Origin: Vairimorpha ceranae
Lineage: Eukaryota; Microsporidia; Nosematidae
Direction of reading: 5' to 3'
DNA: 56,464 bases
NCBI RefSeq assembly: GCF_000988165.1
Contig: NW_020169317.1
Span: 1-56,464, forward strand
In this document: positions 45,923 through 56,370 of the stretch, in pieces
Layout of the letters: each line of letters opens with the position of its first letter
Numbering within the stretch: position 1 is the stretch's first letter
Notes under the pieces: model-generated
What the model was told of the DNA's origin: nothing
The model's database searches: none
The model's input: the letters and a program-made list of their open reading frames with translations, nothing else
Made by a program: the position numbers and the translations under genes

Positions 45923-48562
45923 TTAATTTACTTTTTTTACTTCATATCCTTCTCCAAACTTGATAGTATTAATGTTGGGTATCAAAATAGATATAAACTG
46001 TATGTCGATCTTATCAAAACACTCACATCCATCCAAAATGACATCAACTTTCTCTTTACCATATTTTTCAATATCTGCTCTAATGGCTTTTATTTTAGAA
46101 AGCGTAGACTTAAAATTAGTAGAAAATTTGTTATGAATGATTTCAGGATAACTTGTATACATCAAAGAATTATCGAAAAACTGGGAATAAATCTCTTCTG
46201 TAATGAAGGGCATATACGGACTGAATATTTTTATAGAATCAATAAGCATCATAAAACATGCTTGGATATATTTTTTAGTTTTGATTTTTTTTACTATTTC
46301 TATGTAAACATCACAAAAATCATATAGAAAAAATTGATGAATAGATTGAACTGCTGACATAAATTTGTATTCTTTAAATGCTTTATGTGTGGTAGAAATC
46401 ACTTTATTTCTTTCTTGTATCAGCCATACTAATAATTTATCATCTTCATTAGACAAATCTAGATTAAGTAAATCTTGATAAGATAAAGAATCAGAGGAAA
46501 TAATTTCATCTACAATCTTTTTAACAAAAAGGGCAGCATTCCATATTTTATTGCAAAATTTCCTATTACCTTTGACTCTTTCAATATCTAATTTAATGTC
46601 ATTAATGCCATTCATGTAGGAAAGGAGTGTAAAACGCAATGCATCTGCACCACATACAGTAATACCATTTATAAAATCTTTTTTTACTGCAGATTCTGCA
46701 TTAATTAAGTTTTCTTTAGTAAGATTTCCTAATTTTAGGGCATCTAAAAGGGTTTCAATACTGGCACCATCTATCACGTGAATAGGATCAATTACATTAC
46801 CAAGACTTTTGCTCATTTTTCTCCCATAAGCATCTCGTACTATTCCATGAAGCAAAACTTTCTTAAAGGGGACTTTTCCAGTTAATTCTAAAGACATCAT
46901 GACCATCCTACCTACCCAAAAAAATAATATATCCTTTCCGGTTTCAAGTAAGGAAGTTGGAAAATATTTGTCTAAGTCTTGATTTTTATTTGGCCATCCC
47001 AAAGTAGCAAAAGGCCAAAGACCTGAAGAAAACCAAGTATCTAAAACATCTTCATCCTGTACAAAGTCGGATTCTTGATAGTGCGCATTTAAAGGATTGT
47101 TTTTTTTATAAGATCGAATAGCCTGTTCTTTGTTTCTAGCTATTGTCCACACACCATCAGGCGTCTTATAGGCAGGTATTCTGTGTCCCCACCATAATTG
47201 TCTTGATAAACACCAGTCTCTTGGATTTTCAAACCATCTGTACCAGTCATCTTTTGATTCCTCGGGGTAAATTTTGATTTGCTCTGTTTTAACAGCATCG
47301 ATGGCTTTCTTGGCCATTTCAGAACATGAACACCACCATTGTTCTTTAATGACGGGTTCTAAAAGATCACTAGATCTAGAACACATCGGTAAAACTTGTT
47401 CATAAGGTTTTTTTTCTACAAAAAGATTTTTGTTTTTTAATGTTTGTACTACTAAATCTCTAGCATCAAGTCTTTTTAATTTGTAATAGTTTCCTTCTAT
47501 TATTATTTTATTTTGATTATCAAATATTTTAATATTTTTTAAATTATTCTTTTTTCCTATTTCAAAATCAATTGGGTCATGTGCGGGGGTAATTTTTAAA
47601 ACACCAGATTCAAGATCCATTTCAGCTGCTTCATCAAAAACAAAAGAAAGTTCTTCTTCGGTAATCGGATTACGCGGTATTATTTTATCATATTTAGTAT
47701 ATCGTGCATCTTTTGGATTAGCACATAATGCAACATCCCCTAAAATTGTCTCGGGTCGCGTTGTAGCTACTTCTATGTGACCTTCTGATTCGTAACCATC
47801 TTTGACAAATTTTACAGGATATTTAAAAACGTATATAACACCAAATTCATAATCACGTCCATCAATTTTTAAAATCGTATTTTTTCCTACACTTAAGTAA
47901 TCAATTTCTATATCACTTAATGTAGTTTGTAATTTACAACACCAGTTAACTATTTTATTATCTCTGTAAATAAGACCTTTTTCGTATAATGAACAAAATG
48001 CCTCTGTAACAGCTTTATTCATACCAGCATCCATTGTAAACTTTTGTCTACTAAAATCTGCACTTGTGCCTAGTCTTTTAAACTGATCTAATATTCTCGA
48101 TCCGTAATTTTCTTTCCATTTCCAAGTAGCTTCTAGGAAAGATTCTCGATTGTATGTCTTTTTTTCTTTTTCTAATTGCTTCATGACTACAGTTTGTGTA
48201 GCTATTCCCGCATGATCAGTACCTGGTAAATATAACACTTCATAATTTATTAATCTCATGTATCTGCATATAGCATCTTGTATGGCTATCATCATAGAAT
48301 GTCCAATGTGAAGACTGCCAGTTATATTTGGAGGTGGCATACACATCACAAATTTATTACTTCTTTCCTGTGGCTCGAACAAGTTATTTGACAGCCAATA
48401 ATTATTCCATTTTTGTTCCACAGGCATTGGATCATATCCACTAGAAGATTTATTTTTAGCAGGTTTAGGTGCTTTAGATATCTTAGACTGTGTTGTTTTT
48501 TTGTTCAAAAATTTTTCAAGTTTTTGTTTCTTTTTCTCTTCTTTAAGTGCCTTTCTATCCAT
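45923..48562 (-). CDS. VAS1: Valyl-tRNA synthetase
   Basis: The protein has 879 residues when started at 48562. The class I motifs are PPPNITGSLHIGHS (HIGH at about 85-88) and GRKMSKSLGNVIDP (KMSKS near 580). The editing domain is present (EVATTRPETILGDVA; ITPAHDPIDFEIG), as is the GTDHAGIATQ block typical of ValRS. A Lys-rich N-terminus (about 1-40) may bind tRNA or a complex. The open frame has an ATG four codons further upstream (48574), but ACCCTTAAA lies between the two ATGs directly before 48562. By the rule seen across the window, 48562 is the real start. Cytosolic. Confidence 0.97.
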   Translation of the reverse strand: MDRKALKEEKKKQKLEKFLNKKTTQSKISKAPKPAKNKSSSGYDPMPVEQKWNNYWLSNNLFEPQERSNKFVMCMPPPNITGSLHIGHSMMIAIQDAICRYMRLINYEVLYLPGTDHAGIATQTVVMKQLEKEKKTYNRESFLEATWKWKENYGSRILDQFKRLGTSADFSRQKFTMDAGMNKAVTEAFCSLYEKGLIYRDNKIVNWCCKLQTTLSDIEIDYLSVGKNTILKIDGRDYEFGVIYVFKYPVKFVKDGYESEGHIEVATTRPETILGDVALCANPKDARYTKYDKIIPRNPITEEELSFVFDEAAEMDLESGVLKITPAHDPIDFEIGKKNNLKNIKIFDNQNKIIIEGNYYKLKRLDARDLVVQTLKNKNLFVEKKPYEQVLPMCSRSSDLLEPVIKEQWWCSCSEMAKKAIDAVKTEQIKIYPEESKDDWYRWFENPRDWCLSRQLWWGHRIPAYKTPDGVWTIARNKEQAIRSYKKNNPLNAHYQESDFVQDEDVLDTWFSSGLWPFATLGWPNKNQDLDKYFPTSLLETGKDILFFWVGRMVMMSLELTGKVPFKKVLLHGIVRDAYGRKMSKSLGNVIDPIHVIDGASIETLLDALKLGNLTKENLINAESAVKKDFINGITVCGADALRFTLLSYMNGINDIKLDIERVKGNRKFCNKIWNAALFVKKIVDEIISSDSLSYQDLLNLDLSNEDDKLLVWLIQERNKVISTTHKAFKEYKFMSAVQSIHQFFLYDFCDVYIEIVKKIKTKKYIQACFMMLIDSIKIFSPYMPFITEEIYSQFFDNSLMYTSYPEIIHNKFSTNFKSTLSKIKAIRADIEKYGKEKVDVILDGCECFDKIDIQFISILIPNINTIKFGEGYEVKKVN

Positions 48563-48571
48563 TTTAAGGGT
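48563..48571 (-). promoter_or_regulatory. C-run deciding the ValRS start
   Basis: ACCCTTAAA sits between two in-frame ATGs (48574 and 48562). Since it lies upstream of true starts elsewhere, it must lie outside the coding sequence, and 48562 is the start. Confidence 0.7.
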
Positions 48572-48750
48572 CATTAAATAAGTAATTTTTCTTTAAAGTA
48601 GACATTATTGTATACTTGTCATTTAATATAGAAATTATGCATTTGATATTTATTTTGAAGAAAAATAAACCAACTGTATATAAAAATTTTATGGTTGATT
48701 ATTAGACAAGATTTTTAGAAAAGAGAAATTTTAGAATAAAATTTAAACCC

Positions 48751-49641
48751 ATGCATAAGATTACAGACAGTATTAAAGAATTTTTAGACACCAATTTTAA
48801 AACTGAAAATTTAAATATATGCGATATTGATCGAGACTCTCCTACTTCACTTGCTGATTCATTTTATAGAAATACAGATGTAAATGAAAGTGTTAAAATT
48901 ACAAGAAAAATTTTAGAGCATAAAAACTTGGATCCAAATATTTTTATAAAAGGAATTTCTAGACATCTAAAGAATCCTTTATCTCCAATTTATGAGCATT
49001 CAATAATTTTGACAGCTGCTTTATTCAAAGACTCATCTTTTAATATGCAAGGATTTGGAGAGTTAGACAAGTTTAAAGATTTAATGCCCGTTGAATGCTT
49101 TAAGAGTAAACAACAGGCAAAAATAAAAAGTAAATTTGATTCTAAAAAGAAAATAGAAATTGATAAATTTATTTTTGTGCATAGAACACCAATAAATTAT
49201 TTACAAGAAGGAATTAAAATTATTAAAGAGGAAAATCGTGTAAGGTTAGATGAGGTATTTCATAAGTTACCTTTACTTATTAATAAAGCTAGTGATAGAT
49301 TAATAAAAGCAAAATACAAAGAATATTTTGACACAATACTGTCTTATGATGGATATGATTTAGTTAAAAGTGATGGATTATACGCTCTTGTTATTAAATC
49401 ATTTGATTGTATCATCGATGAAGTTTTTAATTACATTTTTAGTGACGATTTATGTTTAAGATTTAAAATATGCCTGACTGACGTTTTAATTAAAGTTGTG
49501 GAAAAAGGCACTTCAGATAAAATTGGTAAAATATTAATACTACTTTCAGAAAAGATAAATGAAAAAGAAAAGAAACTTAATGAACTTATACTTTATAATT
49601 TAAAGTATCTAATAGAATTATGCATTTATAAGCTCATATAA
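48751..49641 (+). CDS. Hypothetical alpha-helical protein
   Basis: A 296-residue, almost entirely helical, soluble protein, with repeated two-helix units suggesting an alpha-solenoid (ITRKILEHKNLDPNIFIKGI, SIILTAALFKDSS, INYLQEGIKIIKEENRVRLD, YALVIKSFDCIIDEVFNYIF). No catalytic motif. A TEL2/TTI-type scaffold came to mind from the size and helix pattern, but no specific signature supports it. AAACCC lies directly before the ATG. It is divergent from ValRS (188 bp), and convergent with the p47-like gene with stops 10 bp apart. Confidence 0.82.
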   Translation: MHKITDSIKEFLDTNFKTENLNICDIDRDSPTSLADSFYRNTDVNESVKITRKILEHKNLDPNIFIKGISRHLKNPLSPIYEHSIILTAALFKDSSFNMQGFGELDKFKDLMPVECFKSKQQAKIKSKFDSKKKIEIDKFIFVHRTPINYLQEGIKIIKEENRVRLDEVFHKLPLLINKASDRLIKAKYKEYFDTILSYDGYDLVKSDGLYALVIKSFDCIIDEVFNYIFSDDLCLRFKICLTDVLIKVVEKGTSDKIGKILILLSEKINEKEKKLNELILYNLKYLIELCIYKLI

Positions 49642-49651
49642 AATCAAAATT

Positions 49652-50341
49652 TTATTTTTCTTCGCGCATAATTAACATATTTCTTTTAAGGGAGGTAATG
49701 TCATCAGAGAATTCAACCTTTTTGTTTCCTTTCATTAATACAATATTTTTTTTTGTATATTTTTTTAACTCATAGTACAAATCAGATACCTTCATGTTAT
49801 TATTCATAACAACCGGTATTCTTCTTCCATCTACAAATATTTTAAATGTTATATCACCATCTTTATCCATTATTATTTCGTCAGGACAAGATATTTCAAT
49901 TTTTGAATCAAAATTAAGCACATGTTTTTTTGATTCATCCCAAGTTTTTTCCTTTTTTTTTTCTTTGTTTTGGTACATTTCATCCTCACAATTTTTATAT
50001 ACAACTTCTGCTCTAGAATCATTTACGCCCAAAATATTTGCATCAAATTCGTTTTTTTCAAGCATCTTTTTCAGCCTCATATTGTCATTTTCAGAATAAT
50101 CATAAAATTTATTGTTAACAAGTAAACCATTTTTGTAGCCTACAATTTCATTTTTTATATCACCAGATTCAACAGCCAACCCACTACTGCCGCCTCCTAC
50201 GTATAATTCATTAGACTTTTTCTTTGCTATTTCATAAGCAAGGTCTAAATTACCCTTTGATTCATTATCTGCTTCTAAAGCATGATTGTATGAACAATTT
50301 GTTTTTGCAATAATCTTTTGAATTCTTGATTGTTGCTCCAT
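49652..50341 (-). CDS. p47/Shp1-like SEP-UBX cofactor of Cdc48
   Basis: The protein has 229 residues. An N-terminal UBA-like helix bundle (RIQKIIAKTNCSYNHALEAD...LAYEIA) is followed by a SEP domain at about 45-115. The SEP domain opens with LYVGGGSSGLAVE and continues with GLLVNNKFYDYSENDNMRLKKML. After a charged linker comes a UBX-like C-terminal domain (about 160-229; ITFKIFVDGRRIPVVMNNNMKVSDLY). Order UBA-SEP-UBX is that of p47/Shp1, which directs the Cdc48/p97 ATPase in membrane fusion and ubiquitin-dependent degradation. The FPR loop of UBX is not obvious. TTTTACCC lies directly before the ATG. The 60-bp gap to LSm2 is a bidirectional promoter. Confidence 0.92.
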   Translation of the reverse strand: MEQQSRIQKIIAKTNCSYNHALEADNESKGNLDLAYEIAKKKSNELYVGGGSSGLAVESGDIKNEIVGYKNGLLVNNKFYDYSENDNMRLKKMLEKNEFDANILGVNDSRAEVVYKNCEDEMYQNKEKKKEKTWDESKKHVLNFDSKIEISCPDEIIMDKDGDITFKIFVDGRRIPVVMNNNMKVSDLYYELKKYTKKNIVLMKGNKKVEFSDDITSLKRNMLIMREEK

Positions 50342-50401
50342 GGGTAAAATGTTAAGGTTTAATTTGGTTTAAAAAAGGAGATCTCCTTTAACCCTTGATT
50401 A

Positions 50402-50683
50402 ATGCTATTTTATGAATTCTTTTTGACAAAAATTGACACAAAAATAAATATAACTCTAAAAAATAACATGAAGATATCAGGATTATTAATAAATGTAGAT
50501 CCCTATCTTAATTTATGTTTAAAAGAAGTTGAAACAGCAGAAATTTCTTTACAACAAATGAAAATTTGTTCTGTTAGAGGATTGGCCATAAAATCTATAG
50601 AGCTCGATATAGATGACAAACTTGAAAGACTTAATCATGGATCAAGACTTTGTATTTCAGATTTACAAAAAATAAATAATTGA
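50402..50683 (+). CDS. LSM2: LSm2 Sm-like protein
   Basis: The protein has 93 residues, matching the family. The characteristic LSm2 N-terminus MLFYEFF is followed by Sm motif 1 (INITLKNNMKISGLLINVDPYLNLCL) and Sm motif 2 (KICSVRGLAIKSIEL). As part of LSm1-7 it would act in mRNA decapping, or as LSm2-8 bind U6 snRNA in splicing. Presence is compatible with either, so it does not prove splicing, but bears on the candidate intron at 21125. AACCCTTGATTA precedes the ATG. Confidence 0.95.
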   Translation: MLFYEFFLTKIDTKINITLKNNMKISGLLINVDPYLNLCLKEVETAEISLQQMKICSVRGLAIKSIELDIDDKLERLNHGSRLCISDLQKINN

Positions 50684-50808
50684 CTTTTTTATTTAAACAA
50701 ACAAATTGTGTGGGTATTTAAATAATTTTTTTCTGCATAATTTAATTGGTCGAATTATTTATCACGAGTTTTATAAAAAAAATAAGCCCGTCAATTTTAA
50801 AAACATAA

Positions 50809-52938
50809 ATGTTAAGAAGTGAAAAAATGAAATTAGTAACATTATATTTGAGTAAAGATAATGCCAGAAAGTGTATTACAGAACTTGGTGATAATGAGAT
50901 AGCACATTTTAGAAATTTAAATGATACTATAAAAAGTGACAAATTACTTTATATTAATGAACTTAAGCATATTGAAAAGCTACAATCACGTCTTTCTTTT
51001 CTTGGAAAAGAAGTAGAAAATGTTGATTTGACTGAAGTTAAAAATAGTGATTTAGATTCAGTAGAAGAAGCCATTAATAAATTTTATAATAGAATGGTAC
51101 AGCTTAAAACAATTAAAAAAGAAACACATTCAAATTTAATAAAATTGAAAGAAGATTTACATATGCTGGAAGATATGGAAAGATTTGTTTCTGAAGTTGG
51201 TGCGAATTCAGAGAAAATGAAATTTGAATTTATTACTGGGATTGTTGATAGAGGCCAAAAATTTTTAATAAAGAAAATACTGCATCAAGCATTAAGAAGA
51301 AATATAGTTATTAAAACTAGAGATAATGATAAACATCAAAAAGTTATTTTTATAATTTTTACACATGGAAAAGAAGCGTTAGATAAAATGAATAAAATTT
51401 TTGTATCTTTGGGTGGACGTATATTAGATATGGAAAAATATACTGAACCTAAAAAGAATTTATTAGCACTTACTAGTGTTATTAGTCAAATTGAAAATGT
51501 TGAAGATTTTAATAAAGAAGCAATGAAAAATGAAGTTGAAAAAATTTCACAGATGTATTTAACACTAAAATATTATGTTGATAAGGAGAGTAAGATATAT
51601 AACACTTTAAATAAATTTAATTTTGATAAAGGTAGAGATAGTTTGATGGGAGAAGCGTGGATAAGAGAAGATGATTATAATAGACTTCAAAAGCTTTCAG
51701 AAACATCCGAAAATTCAGATTGGCATTTTGTGTTTGAAGATAATACAGATGTAACGGAAGATCCACCTTCTGCATTTAAGTTAAATAAATATACAGAAGT
51801 TTTTCAGGATTTAATTAATGTTTATGGTGTACCATCATACAGAGAAATTAATCCTGCAATTTTTATGATCTTTTTATTTCCAATGCTTTTTGGTGTGATG
51901 TTTGGAGATATTTTTCATGGAATTATTCTTGTATTTATGGCTTGGTATATGATTAAACATAAAGAAAAACTTTATAAGAAATATAAATCATTTACACTGT
52001 TGATAGACGGTAGATATGTTTTATTTTTATGTGGATTGGCTTCTATTCTTTTTGGTTTTTTATATTCAGATATTACATCTTTTCCTTTAAATTTATTTGG
52101 AGGTAGAATAAAAAATCGGTCTTCCTCAGATGATATTTATCCATTTGGATTAGATCCTGATTGGCATGGAGCGAAAAATGAAATGGAATTTACAAATTCT
52201 GTTAAAATGAAATTATCAATTGTTATTGGGTTTCTTCATATGGGACTAGGTGTAGTGTTATCTTTTTGTAATGCATTTTATTTTTCTAATTATGTTGATT
52301 TATATTGTGTTGTTATTCCCCAGGCACTAGCATATGTTGCATTTTTAGGATATCTTGTATTTTTAATTGTTTATAAGTGGCTCTATATTGATTTATCAAA
52401 AAACATTAATCCGTCACTTATATCTACACTTGTTCTAATGTATACTAGTCCATTTAATATAAAAGATCCTCTTTATTCTGGGCAGATGTATGTCCAACTT
52501 TTCATGATGTTTATACTTTTTATTTCCTTGCCTTGGATGTTCTTTGCAAAGCCGATATATTTATTTAAAAAGAAGCTTGTGAAAAGTGAAGACACATTAG
52601 ATATTTGGATGAATTCGGGAATACATACTATAGAATTTGGTATTGGTTTGATATCTAATTCATCATCTTATTTAAGATTATGGGCTGTATCACTTGCTCA
52701 TGCACAGCTAACTAAGGTTTTAGTAGAATTTACCATTGGGTTAAATAATTATGTTTTACAAATAGTACTTTTCCCAATATTTATGGCTTTAACATTTGGG
52801 CTGTTAATAGGATTAGAAGGGTTGGGATCTTGTTTACATGCACTTAGACTTAATTGGATAGAATTTCATTCTAAATTCTATAAAGGAGGAGGATACAAAT
52901 TTGAACCGTTATCTTTCAAACAAGTTATTGATGATTAA
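50809..52938 (+). CDS. VPH1: V-type H+-ATPase subunit a
   Basis: The protein has 709 residues (yeast Vph1 840). The soluble N-terminal arm covers about 1-345, with coiled coils. Membrane half: FMIFLFPMLFGVMFGDIFHG, VLFLCGLASILFGFLYSD, LSIVIGFLHMGLGVVLSFCNAF, LAYVAFLGYLVFLIVYKW, LFMMFILFISLPWMFF, and a C-terminal pair. The essential Arg of the proton path is visible in SSSYLRLWAVSLAHAQL (Arg623). It forms the proton half-channels of the Vo sector in vacuole or endosome membranes. Microsporidia use acidified or osmotically active vacuoles in spore germination, though this link is inference. ATAAGCCCG lies about 25 bp upstream of the ATG. Confidence 0.97.
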   Translation: MLRSEKMKLVTLYLSKDNARKCITELGDNEIAHFRNLNDTIKSDKLLYINELKHIEKLQSRLSFLGKEVENVDLTEVKNSDLDSVEEAINKFYNRMVQLKTIKKETHSNLIKLKEDLHMLEDMERFVSEVGANSEKMKFEFITGIVDRGQKFLIKKILHQALRRNIVIKTRDNDKHQKVIFIIFTHGKEALDKMNKIFVSLGGRILDMEKYTEPKKNLLALTSVISQIENVEDFNKEAMKNEVEKISQMYLTLKYYVDKESKIYNTLNKFNFDKGRDSLMGEAWIREDDYNRLQKLSETSENSDWHFVFEDNTDVTEDPPSAFKLNKYTEVFQDLINVYGVPSYREINPAIFMIFLFPMLFGVMFGDIFHGIILVFMAWYMIKHKEKLYKKYKSFTLLIDGRYVLFLCGLASILFGFLYSDITSFPLNLFGGRIKNRSSSDDIYPFGLDPDWHGAKNEMEFTNSVKMKLSIVIGFLHMGLGVVLSFCNAFYFSNYVDLYCVVIPQALAYVAFLGYLVFLIVYKWLYIDLSKNINPSLISTLVLMYTSPFNIKDPLYSGQMYVQLFMMFILFISLPWMFFAKPIYLFKKKLVKSEDTLDIWMNSGIHTIEFGIGLISNSSSYLRLWAVSLAHAQLTKVLVEFTIGLNNYVLQIVLFPIFMALTFGLLIGLEGLGSCLHALRLNWIEFHSKFYKGGGYKFEPLSFKQVIDD

Positions 52939-53209
52939 AAGTTTATTAAAATTACATTAATTTTTTATTGTAAAAAAAAATAATTTATTTAATAAATTTG
53001 CTAATAAATTTTAGCACAATTTACTTTATTTTTGTTTTATACACAACAAGGTCATATTTTAATAAAATTTTATTATTTAAATATATTTAATAAATTTATT
53101 TTTTACAATAAAAATAAAAATATGTTTGAAATTTTGATGTAAAATTGAAACTTTACACTAAAAATATAATTAAATTAATTTTATATTTAAAATCATATTT
53201 AAATCCCTT

Positions 53210-54082
53210 ATGAACAGAATTGCAAAAAGCCCACTAAAACTTATTTTATTTGGTGAACATTCAGTCTTAATTGGTGGAAGATGTATATCAGTTTGCATAA
53301 ACAAATATTGTGTTTTATATATGCCCGAATATAAAAAAAAGGAAAATTGCATAAATTTATTAATTAAAGAATCAAACAATCCAGTATTTGTATTTTCTGT
53401 AGGTAAAGATTCTAAAGTAATGTCTACATCTTCAAACTATAATGGTATTATAGATATCCAATATTTTTTAGGATGTGGATTAGGAAGTAGTGCTGCTATT
53501 TCCATTCTTAGTTCCATTGCTTTATACCATCAAAAAAAGATAAATTTTTACAATGAAAAAATTTTTAAAGAAGCAGACACTTTTGAAGATATTTTTCATG
53601 GAAAAAGCTCAGGTGTTGATTGTGCCACATTAAGATATGGGGGAATGATATCATTTAAAAATAAAAAAGTAAAAAAAATGACAGCTGAATATATTTCAAT
53701 GTATAAAATTTTAATTTATAATAGTAATATATCAAAAGATACGTGTAAAACTATTAAACAAGATTTAAATAATAAACAAAAGAATTATGAAATGTTAAGT
53801 GTGATTTCTGAAAAGGCATATGAATTGCTTAGTAGGCCTTTTAAACTCTGTGAACTTTATGCATTAATCAAAAAAGCTCAAGATATTTTTGAAGATTTGG
53901 GTGTTGTTCCAGAAAAAATGAAAAATGAAGTAAGACGTCTTAGAGAGCAGGGAATAGAATCTAAAATCACTGGTGCTGGTAATGGTGGTCATTTATTTAC
54001 AATAGTAAAAAAATCTTGTAGTTTAGAAAACTGGGAAGAAGTGAATATTGACCATTGTGGCATTAATTTAATTAATGTATAA
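53210..54082 (+). CDS. ERG12: Mevalonate kinase
   Basis: A 290-residue GHMP kinase phosphorylating mevalonate. Motif 1 is SPLKLILFGEHSVLIGG (7-23). The ATP-binding motif is CGLGSSAAIS (89-98). The HGKSSGVDCATLRYGG block has catalytic Asp137. Motif 3 is KITGAGNGGHLFTI near the C-terminus. It is clearly shorter than fungal enzymes (about 440) because loops between motifs are trimmed, and no essential motif is missing. Supplies isoprenoid precursors for dolichol and prenylation; the cis-prenyltransferase is encoded at 35601. Cytosolic. AAATCCCTT directly precedes the ATG. Confidence 0.96.
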   Translation: MNRIAKSPLKLILFGEHSVLIGGRCISVCINKYCVLYMPEYKKKENCINLLIKESNNPVFVFSVGKDSKVMSTSSNYNGIIDIQYFLGCGLGSSAAISILSSIALYHQKKINFYNEKIFKEADTFEDIFHGKSSGVDCATLRYGGMISFKNKKVKKMTAEYISMYKILIYNSNISKDTCKTIKQDLNNKQKNYEMLSVISEKAYELLSRPFKLCELYALIKKAQDIFEDLGVVPEKMKNEVRRLREQGIESKITGAGNGGHLFTIVKKSCSLENWEEVNIDHCGINLINV

Positions 54083-54416
54083 ATTAAATTTTAATGACAA
54101 CCAAAAATTTTAATTAATTTTTAAAATTGCGAAAACTGCTTTAAAAACACGTTTTAATAAATTATAGACAACTTTATTATTGTAGTAAAAATAATTAGCA
54201 TAATTTAAAGTAGAAATTACTTATCACACGTTGACACTAATTAAATATATAAATGAAAAAGATTACAAATTAATTTCATTAATATCAGTAATGTTTTGTA
54301 ATTAGGAAATTTGTTAGTATTTTGTAATTTAGAATTTAATTAAAATTAATTAAAATGTAAATTTAATGAATTTTTAATTTATTAATTTGCATAAATAGAC
54401 AATCCCTTAAATTGCA
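54083..54416. other. Intergenic region, nothing recognised
   Basis: 334 bp, A/T-rich; TTTGCATAAATAGACAATCCCTTAAATTGCA-type promoter/start context occupies the last 35 bp (C-run at about 54403-54406). No ORF or repeat. Confidence 0.35.
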
Positions 54417-56270
54417 ATGAAAAATATTTCTGAGTACAAAAAAATGTATAATAGGTCAATAAACGATACAGAAAATTTTTTAACTGAACATGCTTACGAA
54501 TATCTAGATTGGGATAGGCCTTTTGAAAAAGCGTACGATGAAAAGAAAGATCTTTATTTTGTGAATGGAATGTTAAATCCTTGTTACAATATTCTAGATC
54601 GTTATGTTAATAAACATCCTGAGAAAATAGCTTTTATTTGTGTAAGCAATGATGATACTTACATGTATGTTACGTACAGAGAATTAATGGAAAAGGTGTT
54701 ACAAATAGCCAGTTTTTATAAAAGAATAGGGCTTAAGAAAGGAGATGTTGTAACATTTTATGGGAATAATTCGTTAGATTTTTATTCTTGTGTAATTGCA
54801 TGTGGTAGACTTGGTCTTGTTTCGCATTTCGTATTTGGTGGATTTAGTGCGCACGTTATTGGCGAGAGGATAAAAGGTACGAATACGAAGTTAGTAATAA
54901 CATTGGATTATGCCATGCGTGGAGAAAAATTTACAGAATATTTTGAAACGGTAAATGAAGCCCTGTTACAGATAGATTATCAATGTTATACATTGGTTTT
55001 TAATCAAGAGCATATTAATGTTAATAATAGTAATATATTTTTATGGAGTAATGAGAGTAAATTATTTTATGATTATGTGCCTTGTACAAGTGTAGATGCT
55101 AATGATGATTTTTTTATAATTTTTACTAGTGGATCGGCAGGAAGATCTAAAGGCATTGTTCATTCAACAGCAGGGTTTTTATTTGGAACTATGATGACTA
55201 TAAAACTAAATTTTGGTTATGAAGGGAAAGATCGTGACATCTTTTTTTCAACAGCTGATATTGGTTGGTTGGCTTGTTTTTCTCATTCAATTTATGGCCC
55301 CTTGTTGTGGGGTGGTACGTCAGTAGTGTTTGTTGGTGTTCCTTTTTATCCATCATATATGAGAATATTTGATATTATATCTAAAAACAGAGTTACGCAT
55401 TTTTATACTGCACCGACTGTTATTAGAATGATACAGAAGTTTATGCAAGAAAACAATATAAGTATAATTGATATAAAAAATAAATATGATGTATCTGCAT
55501 TACGAATTATAGGGAGTGTAGGAGAACTATTAAATGAAGAGCCGCACAGGTTCTTAAAAGAAATAACTAATAACGGTATTCCTATCATTGATACGTACTG
55601 GCAGACAGAAACAGGTACCATTATGATAAGTCCACTTCCGATTCCTAACTGTAATTTAAAAGGTGTAGGTCTACCAGCGTATTGTGTAAAACCTAAAATA
55701 GTAAAAGTCAATCCTGATTCATTTGACTTGTATGAATGTGCACCGAATGAAAAAGGAATATTGTTATTTTCTTATAAATGGCCATCTTTAGCCAAGACAC
55801 TTTTAAATGATCATCAAAGGTACAAAAGTACCTATTTGAATCCTTTTCCTGGTTATTATTACACAGGAGATGAGGCTATATGTGATGAACAGGGTAATTA
55901 TTACATTTTAGGTAGGTGTGATGATGTAATTAATGTATGTGGGCACAGAATAAGCACTCTTGAGATAGAGAGTATATTATCATCTTGTAGGGGTATTAGT
56001 GAGTTGGCGGTTGTAGGTATTAATGATGAAATTAGTGGACAAAAAGTGTGTATAAATATAGTGTTAATAAATAAAGCACAAGAAGCAAAAGTTATATGTG
56101 ATATTAGAGAGCTACTAGTTAAATATTTTGGAAGGATTCTAAGAGATTATGATGTCAGGTTTTTTGATGAACTTCCAAAGACAAAAACAGGTAAAATTAT
56201 AAGAAGATTTTTAAGAGAAGAGCGTTGTAAGAGTATTAATATTCTGATTATTGATCAAGCTGATCATTAA
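54417..56270 (+). CDS. ACS1: Acetyl-CoA synthetase
   Basis: A 617-residue AMP-forming acyl-CoA synthetase. Core motifs: A3 IIFTSGSAGRSKGIVHS, TADIGWLACFSHSIYGPLLWGGTSVVF with the acetate-pocket Trp context, A5 DTYWQTETGT, and A7 YYTGDEAICDEQGNYYILGRCDDVINVCGHRIS. A10 is PKTKTGKIIRRFLRE, with the catalytic and acetylatable Lys. The N-terminal domain of acetyl-CoA synthetases is shown by WDRPFEKAYD. It makes acetyl-CoA from acetate and ATP; lacking mitochondria, microsporidia could use this for mevalonate and protein acetylation. ATCCCTTAAATTGCA precedes the ATG. Confidence 0.95.
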   Translation: MKNISEYKKMYNRSINDTENFLTEHAYEYLDWDRPFEKAYDEKKDLYFVNGMLNPCYNILDRYVNKHPEKIAFICVSNDDTYMYVTYRELMEKVLQIASFYKRIGLKKGDVVTFYGNNSLDFYSCVIACGRLGLVSHFVFGGFSAHVIGERIKGTNTKLVITLDYAMRGEKFTEYFETVNEALLQIDYQCYTLVFNQEHINVNNSNIFLWSNESKLFYDYVPCTSVDANDDFFIIFTSGSAGRSKGIVHSTAGFLFGTMMTIKLNFGYEGKDRDIFFSTADIGWLACFSHSIYGPLLWGGTSVVFVGVPFYPSYMRIFDIISKNRVTHFYTAPTVIRMIQKFMQENNISIIDIKNKYDVSALRIIGSVGELLNEEPHRFLKEITNNGIPIIDTYWQTETGTIMISPLPIPNCNLKGVGLPAYCVKPKIVKVNPDSFDLYECAPNEKGILLFSYKWPSLAKTLLNDHQRYKSTYLNPFPGYYYTGDEAICDEQGNYYILGRCDDVINVCGHRISTLEIESILSSCRGISELAVVGINDEISGQKVCINIVLINKAQEAKVICDIRELLVKYFGRILRDYDVRFFDELPKTKTGKIIRRFLREERCKSINILIIDQADH

Positions 56271-56370
56271 ATTATAATTCAATGTATATTTTTTATTTTT
56301 AGTTATTTAATACTGTACATTTACTGCCTTATCATAAAAATGTTATGAATTAAGTATTTTTATGTTTTAA

